Shown here piece after piece: positions 58,224 to 64,000 of a stretch of 64,000 nucleotides of DNA. A program made the position numbers and the translations under genes. The number at the start of each line of letters is the position of its first letter. Position 1 is the stretch's first letter. Location: contig NZ_VCNJ01000018.1 of NCBI RefSeq assembly GCF_005938625.1, positions 1 through 64,000 on the forward strand, written 5' to 3'. The notes beneath the pieces were generated by a model, which saw only the letters and a list, made by a program, of their open reading frames with translations, did no database searches and was not told the origin of the DNA. This DNA is from Pseudomonas fluorescens. GTDB taxonomy: Bacteria > Pseudomonadota > Gammaproteobacteria > Pseudomonadales > Pseudomonadaceae.

Positions 58224-58536
58224 TACGCCATTCCCCTTTGATCCGGGCGGCCAGCCTGCGGGCGAGCCTTGAGTGAAGCAGAAAATGACCGGCCCGTTCA
58301 AAACGCACGCGCATGAACGACGCGGCGAAAGGCCTGTTACCGGCTTCGCCCATCACTTTCCTCGAAAAACTCTCGGGCCATTCAACCCGATGCCTGCAAC
58401 AAAAAACAGCAATCAAACGTGCAGACGCAAAAAAGCCGGGAATTTCCCGGCTGCCGCATCATACACACGTTTTCCCAAAGGATCACCCCGCCCGAGGTTT
58501 TAGCCGCCGGGCGGAATGATTCAGGTCAACGTCGTA
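58224..58536. other. hflC-hisZ intergenic region
   Basis: 313 bases without a gene. It contains the hflC operon terminator (58434-58452) and a second GC-rich hairpin (58487-58515). The hisZ-purA promoter must lie between 58224 and 58430; no clear hexamers are called. Confidence 0.6.
58434..58452 (-). terminator. Terminator of the hfq-hflX-hflKC operon
   Basis: AGCCGGG-AATTT-CCCGGCT, followed on the minus strand by TTTTTTGCG. It separates hflC from hisZ-purA. Confidence 0.85.
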
Positions 58537-59406
58537 TCAAGGCTTGGACTTTTCCAGGTAACGGAAGAAGTCGCTGCTTGGGTCGAGGACCAGGACGTCG
58601 GATTTGTTCGCGAAGCTTTCACGGTAGGCGCGCAGGCTACGGTAGAAACCGTAGAACTCCTGATCCTGACCGTAGGCCTTGGAGTAGATCGCTGCGGCCT
58701 GGGCATCACCGTCACCGCGAACCTCTTCCGATTCACGATAGGCTTCAGCCAGCAGCACGCGGCGTTGACGATCGGCGTCGGCACGGATGCCTTCGGCCAG
58801 CTCGTTACCCTTGGCACGGTGCTCGCGAGCTTCACGCTCACGCTCGGTGCTCATACGCTCGAACACGCTGCGGTTTACTTCTTTCGGCAGATCGATGGCC
58901 TTGACCCGGACATCGACCACTTCGATACCCAGCTCTTTTTCAGCCATCTTGTTCAGCGACGCGGTGATGTCAGCCATCAGTGCGTCACGCTCACCCGACA
59001 CCACTTCGTGCAGGGTGCGCTTACCGAACTGGTCACGTAGACCCGATTCCAGACGACGGGACAGACGCTCGTCGGCGATTTGCTTCAGACCGGAAGTCGC
59101 GGTGTAGAAGCGCTCGGCATCTTTCACGCGCCACTTGGCATAGGCATCGACCATCACGGCTTTCTTTTCCAGGGTCAGGAAGCGTTGTGTCGGTGCATCC
59201 AGCGTCATCAGGCGTGCGTCGAATTTACGCACCTGGTTAACGTAAGGCACTTTCACATGCAGACCTGGCTGAACATCCGCCTGAACCACGCGACCGAATT
59301 GCAGCAGTACCGCACGCTCGGTCTGAGCGACGATGTAGAAGCAATTCCAGCCCACCAGCACGACAACGACGCCAACAATAAGGGCGATCAGCGATTTATT
59401 GCTCAT
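58537..59406 (-). CDS. hflC: HflC, membrane protease modulator
   Basis: A 289-residue SPFH/Band 7 protein. One N-terminal membrane anchor (LIALIVGVVVVLVGWNCFYIV) is followed by a periplasmic Band 7 domain (VVQADVQPGLHVKVPYVNQVRKFD) and a coiled helix (REREAREHRAKGNELAEGI). With HflK it forms a large cage that holds and regulates FtsH. The start overlaps the hflK stop by one base (TGATG). Confidence 0.96.
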   Translation of the reverse strand: MSNKSLIALIVGVVVVLVGWNCFYIVAQTERAVLLQFGRVVQADVQPGLHVKVPYVNQVRKFDARLMTLDAPTQRFLTLEKKAVMVDAYAKWRVKDAERFYTATSGLKQIADERLSRRLESGLRDQFGKRTLHEVVSGERDALMADITASLNKMAEKELGIEVVDVRVKAIDLPKEVNRSVFERMSTEREREAREHRAKGNELAEGIRADADRQRRVLLAEAYRESEEVRGDGDAQAAAIYSKAYGQDQEFYGFYRSLRAYRESFANKSDVLVLDPSSDFFRYLEKSKP

Positions 59407-60578
59407 CAGCGGGTCTCCCTTGTGCGCGACTGCGGCAGGTCAGTGACATGCGGCGCGGCATCCGTGTTGTTACTGGCGGCGGCCGAACCGGTGACCGGCG
59501 CATTGCTGCCCGAACTGTTTTGAATCATCTTGTCCAACGGCAGGTAAAGCAGGTTGCTCTGGCCATTCTTGTTACCGGTCACGAGTACCTTGCTGGTGCT
59601 ACTGAAGACTTCCTGCATGGTGTCCAGGTACAGACGCTGGCGGGTGACTTCAGGTGCCTTGCGATATTCGGCGACCAGTTTGGTAAAGCGATCAGCTTCA
59701 CCCTTGGCGCGCGAGACCGTTTCGTCACGGTAACCGTTGGCATCTTCAAGGATGCGCTGGGCCTGACCACGGGCTTCCGGCACGACGCCGTTGGCGTAGG
59801 TTTCAGCCTGGTTGCGCGAACGCTGCTCGTCTTCACGGGCGCGGATCACGTCATCGAAGGCTTCCTGTACTTCACGCGGTGCCGCTGCGCTCTGTACGTT
59901 GACCTGGGTAACGGTGATACCGGTGCGATAGGTATCGAGGAAGCGTTGCAGACGCTCCTTGATTTCGCTGGCCATCAATTCACGACCTTCGGTCAGCACC
60001 TGGTCCATCGCGGTGGAACCCACCACATGGCGCAATGCACTGTCGGTCGCATGCTGCAGGCTGATTTCCGGCTGATCGACGTTCAGCACGAAATCCTGCA
60101 GGTTGCTGATCTTGTACTGCACGGTCAGTGGGACTTCGACGATGTTCTCGTCTTCGGTCAGCATCTGGCCCTGCTTGGTGTAGGCACGCTCACGCGTGAC
60201 GTTTTCCATGTACTTTTTATCGATCGGCGGGAAGTAGATGTTCAGGCCCGGGCCGACAGTCTCGTAGTACTTGCCGAAGCGCAGCACCACGGCTTGCTCC
60301 TGCTCGTCGACCACGTAGACCGCGCTGTACAGCCAGACAGCCGCCAGCACAACGAGGCCGATGCCGAGCAGACCGCCGAAGCCGCCACTGCTCTTGCCCG
60401 AACCACCGCCGTCATCACCACGTTTCTTACCACCACCGAACAACCCGTTCAGGCTTTCCTGCAGCTTTCGGAAGGCCTCGTCGAGATCCGGTGGCCCCTT
60501 GCGGTCGCCGTTATTGCGGCGTTTGCCACCCCAAGGATCCTGATTATTCGAGTTGCCACCCGGCTCATTCCAAGCCAT
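59406..60578 (-). CDS. hflK: HflK, membrane protease modulator
   Basis: A 390-residue SPFH protein. The N-terminal cytoplasmic stretch is Gly/Asn-rich (MAWNEPGGNSNNQDPWGGKR), followed by the membrane anchor (LLGIGLVVLAAVWLYSAVYVV) and the Band 7 domain (LRFGKYYETVGPGLNIYFPP). GGAGA six bases upstream fixes the ATG at 60578. It is the partner of HflC in the FtsH-modulating complex. Confidence 0.96.
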   Translation of the reverse strand: MAWNEPGGNSNNQDPWGGKRRNNGDRKGPPDLDEAFRKLQESLNGLFGGGKKRGDDGGGSGKSSGGFGGLLGIGLVVLAAVWLYSAVYVVDEQEQAVVLRFGKYYETVGPGLNIYFPPIDKKYMENVTRERAYTKQGQMLTEDENIVEVPLTVQYKISNLQDFVLNVDQPEISLQHATDSALRHVVGSTAMDQVLTEGRELMASEIKERLQRFLDTYRTGITVTQVNVQSAAAPREVQEAFDDVIRAREDEQRSRNQAETYANGVVPEARGQAQRILEDANGYRDETVSRAKGEADRFTKLVAEYRKAPEVTRQRLYLDTMQEVFSSTSKVLVTGNKNGQSNLLYLPLDKMIQNSSGSNAPVTGSAAASNNTDAAPHVTDLPQSRTRETR

Positions 60579-60674
60579 AGCGCTCTCCATCTGATAAAGC
60601 AAAGACGCACCCACGGCGCGCCGACCAATGCTACAGAATGCCTGCCGTTGCGGCACAACCGCTTTGTCAGGCTT

Positions 60675-61976
60675 TTATTGCAAAGTGTGTTGCTCGATGA
60701 ACTCCATCGGCTGCAATCCTTCGCGGCTTACCAGTCGATTCAACTCGACCCGGGGCAAACGAACGGCCAGCAGACTGATGCCTTCTTCGTCGTGCTCTTC
60801 TTTCTGCACCGCACCGAGTTCGAAAAACTGCGCACGCAGTCGCGCGAATCGTTGCGGCAAGCGCAAGGTACCGATAAACAAATCACTGCCAAGTAATTCA
60901 GCGATGGCTTGCTCAAGCAATTCCAGACCACTGCCGTCACGCGCCGACAGCCAGACCCGCTGGGGCTTGCCGTTTTCGTCACGCTGGATTTGTGGCTCAA
61001 CGCCTTCAAGCAAATCGAGTTTGTTATAGACCTCGAGGATCGGCAAGTCCTGGGCACCAATCTCGCCCAGCACCACCATCACCTGCTCGATCTGCAACAT
61101 GCGATCCGGTTCAGCCGCATCGATCACGTGCAATAACAGATCGGAATTGCTCGACTCTTCGAGGGTAGACCGAAATGCCTCGACCAGCTTGTGCGGCAGG
61201 TGACGAATGAAGCCCACCGTGTCCGCCAGGACAATCGGCCCCAGGTCGTCCAGTTCCAGACGGCGCAAGGTCGGGTCCAGCGTGGCAAACAATTGGTCGG
61301 CCGCGTAGACGTCGGATTTCGTCACGTTGTTGAAGAGTGTGGATTTGCCGGCGTTGGTGTATCCCACCAGAGAAACGGTCGGGATGTCCGCACGGGAACG
61401 GCCGCGACGCGATTGCTCGCGCTGGCTGCGCACCTTCTCGAGCCGGCCTTTGATCTGGCGCAGGCGAACCCGCAGCAAACGGCGGTCGGTTTCCAGCTGG
61501 GTTTCACCCGGGCCGCGCATGCCGATGCCGCCACCTTGGCGCTCAAGGTGAGTCCAGCCGCGAACCAGCCGGGTGCTCATGTGGTCAAGCTGGGCCAGTT
61601 CAACCTGGAGCTTGCCTTCATGGGTACGGGCGCGTTGGGCGAAGATATCGAGAATCAGACCGGTACGGTCGATCACGCGACACTCGAAAACACGTTCGAG
61701 GTTACGTTCCTGACTGGGCGTGAGGATGTGATTGAAAATCACCAGATCGGCTTCTTCAGCCTTGACCAGGTCGCGCAGTTCCTCGACCTTGCCGCTGCCG
61801 ATCAGAAATTTGGCGGTTGGCCGATGACGCGGTACGTTAAAAAACGCAACGGTCTCGGCGCCGGCCGAATTAGCCAATTCCTGAAACTCCTGCGGATCTT
61901 CGCGCGCCTCAGGGTCCTGTCCATCCAAGTGAACGAGGATCACTCGCTCACCACCACCGTGGCGCTCAAAGAACAA
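60675..61976 (-). CDS. hflX: Ribosome-associated GTPase HflX
   Basis: A 433-residue GTPase. An N-terminal nucleotide-binding domain is followed by the coiled linker (LETDRRLLRVRLRQIKGRLE) and the G domain: G1 GYTNAGKSTLF, G3 DTVGF, G4 NKLD. HflX rescues or splits ribosomes under stress. The start is TTG at 61976, with AGGAG five bases upstream and MFFERHGGGER as the conserved opening. The rare start may set a low level. It lies 12 bases after hfq. Confidence 0.95.
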   Translation of the reverse strand: MFFERHGGGERVILVHLDGQDPEAREDPQEFQELANSAGAETVAFFNVPRHRPTAKFLIGSGKVEELRDLVKAEEADLVIFNHILTPSQERNLERVFECRVIDRTGLILDIFAQRARTHEGKLQVELAQLDHMSTRLVRGWTHLERQGGGIGMRGPGETQLETDRRLLRVRLRQIKGRLEKVRSQREQSRRGRSRADIPTVSLVGYTNAGKSTLFNNVTKSDVYAADQLFATLDPTLRRLELDDLGPIVLADTVGFIRHLPHKLVEAFRSTLEESSNSDLLLHVIDAAEPDRMLQIEQVMVVLGEIGAQDLPILEVYNKLDLLEGVEPQIQRDENGKPQRVWLSARDGSGLELLEQAIAELLGSDLFIGTLRLPQRFARLRAQFFELGAVQKEEHDEEGISLLAVRLPRVELNRLVSREGLQPMEFIEQHTLQ

Positions 61977-61988
61977 AGGAGACTCCTA

Positions 61989-62249
61989 TCAGGCGTTACC
62001 TGGCTCAGCGTCACCTGCTTCGGATTCGGTTGCGCTAGGCAGACGAATTGGACGAACCGGCACTACTGTCGAGATAGCGTGTTTGTAAACCATCTGGCTT
62101 ACGGTGTTTTTCAGCAGGATCACGAACTGGTCGAACGACTCGATCGTGCCTTGCAGTTTGATACCGTTGACCAGGTAGATGGAAACCCCAACTTTCTCTT
62201 TACGTAAAGTATTCAAGTAAGGGTCTTGTAGCGAATGCCCTTTTGACAT
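61989..62249 (-). CDS. hfq: RNA chaperone Hfq
   Basis: An 86-residue Sm-like protein from [20 protein letters not shown]. Sm1 covers [20 protein letters not shown] and Sm2 is [10 protein letters not shown]. It has the short acidic C-terminal tail usual in Pseudomonas. It is a hexamer that pairs sRNAs with mRNAs and works with Crc in catabolite repression. AAAGGAG precedes the ATG at 62249. It is followed at once by hflX. Confidence 0.97.
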   Translation of the reverse strand: MSKGHSLQDPYLNTLRKEKVGVSIYLVNGIKLQGTIESFDQFVILLKNTVSQMVYKHAISTVVPVRPIRLPSATESEAGDAEPGNA

Positions 62250-62344
62250 GTGCCGCACTCCTTTAAGGATTCAATAATAAAAAATAGGTAATTCAGATGG
62301 CTTTGGCCGTCACACCCCCAAGGATAGACGGCAATTGCAAGGAC

Positions 62345-63319
62345 TCAGCTCAATATGGAGATGGTCCCAAGGTATTTCAAGGCGCGTGGCAGATTGTCGC
62401 AATCAAGACTGTCCAGCCAGTGTATATCTTCCCAGCTGCGCAGCCAGGTGAATTGGCGTTTGGCCAATTGGCGCGTGGCGATGATGCCGCGCTCCTGCAT
62501 TTCGGCCAATGTCAGCTTGCCATCCAGGTAGTCCCAGACTTGGCGGTAGCCTACCGCACGTATAGACGGCAACCCCGAATGCAGGTCACTTCTTTTACGC
62601 AGGGCTACGACCTCGTCGATGAACCCCTGTTCCAACATATTTGTGAATCTTTGTTTAATGCGCTCGTGCAATACCTGACGATTTGCCGGGGCAATGGCCA
62701 AGTTCGCGACAGTATAGGGCAATTGTTGCAGTCCCGAAGCGGCTGCTTCAGTACTTTGCGCAGATTGTTGCTGGCGCAGCTCGGTCATGCTCTGACCGCT
62801 GACTCGATAAACTTCCAGCGCGCGACTCAGGCGCTGCGGATCGTTCGGGTGAATCCGCGCCGCGGACACCGGGTCGATGACCGCCAATTGGTCGTGCAGG
62901 GCTTGCCAGCCAAGGCGTGCAGCCTCTTCTTCGATCTGCGCACGGACGTCGGCATCGGCCGCTGGCATATCAGCCAGGCCTTCGACCAAAGCCTTGTAAT
63001 AGAGCATCGTGCCGCCGACCAGCAGCGGAATTTTTCCGCGTGCGGTGATTTCAGCCATGGCTTGCAGGGCATCACGACGGAAATCCGCAGCGGAATAGGC
63101 TTCGGCGGGATCGAGAATATCGATCAAACGGTGCGGATATTCGGCCAGCAATTCTTTCGAAGGCTTGGCGGTGCCGATGTCCATGCCGCGATAGACCAGC
63201 GCCGAATCGACACTGATCAACTCGCACGGCAGCACCTTGGTCAGCTCGATAGCCAGATCGGTCTTGCCCGCAGCGGTCGGGCCCATCAGGAAAATCGCTG
63301 GAGGGAGCTGGCTCATCAA
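62345..63319 (-). CDS. miaA: tRNA dimethylallyltransferase MiaA
   Basis: A 324-residue enzyme with P-loop [35 protein letters not shown] and [18 protein letters not shown]. It adds dimethylallyl to A37 of tRNAs reading codons that begin with U. It overlaps mutL by 4 bp, and hfq lies 95 bases downstream, the conserved order mutL-miaA-hfq. hfq promoters are commonly inside miaA. Confidence 0.96.
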   Translation of the reverse strand: MMSQLPPAIFLMGPTAAGKTDLAIELTKVLPCELISVDSALVYRGMDIGTAKPSKELLAEYPHRLIDILDPAEAYSAADFRRDALQAMAEITARGKIPLLVGGTMLYYKALVEGLADMPAADADVRAQIEEEAARLGWQALHDQLAVIDPVSAARIHPNDPQRLSRALEVYRVSGQSMTELRQQQSAQSTEAAASGLQQLPYTVANLAIAPANRQVLHERIKQRFTNMLEQGFIDEVVALRKRSDLHSGLPSIRAVGYRQVWDYLDGKLTLAEMQERGIIATRQLAKRQFTWLRSWEDIHWLDSLDCDNLPRALKYLGTISILS

Positions 63320-64000
63320 CGACCGCGCAAGAACAGTTTGTCCAGATCGTCCAGGCCCAATTGGGTCCAGGTCGGTCGGCCATGGTTACATTGACCGCTG
63401 CGCTCGGTGTTTTCCATATCACGCAGCAGGCCGTTCATTTCCGGCAGGGCCAGGCGCCGGTTGGCGCGAATCGCGCCGTGACAGGCCATGGTGCCGAGCA
63501 ATTCGTTGAGGTGCGCCTGAATCCGGTCGCTGGTGCCGTACTCCATCAGATCCGACAGCACGTCACCGACCAGGCGATTGGCTTCGGCCTGCTTCAACAA
63601 CGCGGGAATCTGGCGAATCGCCAGGGTTTCCGGGCCCAGACGCTGCAATTCGAAGCCCAGACGCTGGAACCATGCGGCGTGTTCTTCAGCGCAATCGGCC
63701 TCGCGCTGGCTGACGGCGAGTGATTCTGGCACCAACAACGGCTGACCACTGAGGCCTTCGCTGGCCATGGCGATTTTCAGTCGTTCATACATGATCCGCT
63801 CGTGGGCGGCGTGCATGTCCACCAGCACCAGCCCTTGGGCGTTTTCGGAAAGAATGTAGATACCTTTCAACTGCGCCAAGGCATAACCGAGCGGAGGAAT
63901 ATCTTCCTGACCGGCCGGCAGTGCGTTGGCATTGGCTTCAGGCAACGGCGCAAAAAACTCGCGATACGCAGCCTGAGCCTCGGCAGCCGGCGGCATCGCC
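63316..64000 (-). CDS. mutL: DNA mismatch repair protein MutL, C-terminal part (runs off window)
   Basis: The final ~228 codons of mutL; the N-terminal ATPase half lies outside the window. Visible is the C-terminal dimerisation domain with [16 protein letters not shown], where DMHAAHE(x)4E resembles the metal-dependent endonuclease motif DQHA(x)2E(x)4E found in MutL homologues from bacteria without MutH. The end overlaps miaA by 4 bp. MutL links MutS recognition to strand removal. Confidence 0.94.
   Translation of the reverse strand, partial: AMPPAAEAQAAYREFFAPLPEANANALPAGQEDIPPLGYALAQLKGIYILSENAQGLVLVDMHAAHERIMYERLKIAMASEGLSGQPLLVPESLAVSQREADCAEEHAAWFQRLGFELQRLGPETLAIRQIPALLKQAEANRLVGDVLSDLMEYGTSDRIQAHLNELLGTMACHGAIRANRRLALPEMNGLLRDMENTERSGQCNHGRPTWTQLGLDDLDKLFLRGR

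Overview
The window is chromosomal DNA from a fluorescent Pseudomonas, most likely the P. fluorescens group. Several things point there: the amaA-amaB-LysR lysine catabolism block; the mutL-miaA-hfq-hflX-hflK-hflC-hisZ-purA and rnr-rlmB-rpsF-rpsR-rplI-dnaB gene orders; an azurin gene; high-GC coding with long antisense open frames; and about a dozen inverted REP pairs of the GTGGGAGCGAGC, GTAGGAGTGAGC and GTAGGAGCTG types typical of this group. All names come from reading the proteins by eye; no database was searched.

Layout. 1-4 kb: an AGE-family sugar epimerase/isomerase, a cation diffusion facilitator with an unusual metal site, and a short-chain dehydrogenase. An ~840-base gene-free stretch follows that carries a diverged ~105-bp direct repeat with DnaA-box-like 9-mers. 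4.1-9.3 kb: a full branched-chain amino acid ABC transporter, livKHMGF. 9.6-13.6 kb: amaA and amaB (pipecolate/aminoadipate branch of lysine degradation) with a divergent LysR regulator. 13.7-16.8 kb: a lower-GC insert with an HTH regulator, a sodium:amino-acid symporter and two small overlapping ORFs. 16.8-20.7 kb: pncB-nadE (NAD synthesis), azurin, a LOG-family phosphoribohydrolase and small proteins. 20.9-27.6 kb: a three-gene transglutaminase / ATP-grasp-alpha-E / transglutaminase-DUF2126 operon of unresolved function. 28-30.4 kb: the radical SAM protein YgiQ.

30.5-42.9 kb is the most unusual part. Four large paralogous genes (743, 859, 871 and 1555 codons) lie head to tail on the plus strand between minus-strand ygiQ and dnaB. 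All share an N-terminal module. The first three share a ~290-300-residue C-terminal module. In the fourth, that module is replaced by three repeated leucine-rich-repeat cassettes and a C-terminal NEL-type E3 ubiquitin ligase domain with a C-x-D motif. They look like a mosaic effector/toxin array aimed at eukaryotic hosts, related to the large LRR/NEL (dermonecrotic-toxin-like) proteins of pseudomonads. No secretion system is visible in the window.

42.9-50.2 kb: dnaB, rplI, a DUF2232 membrane protein, rpsR, rpsF, rlmB and rnr, all on the minus strand. 50.4-50.8 kb: two tandem tRNA-Leu(CAG) genes, each with its own promoter and terminator. 51-53.5 kb: a ferric-iron binding protein and its fused permease, without an ATPase. 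53.6-64 kb: a chemotaxis receptor, then purA, hisZ, hflC, hflK, hflX, hfq, miaA and the 3' part of mutL, which runs off the window edge.
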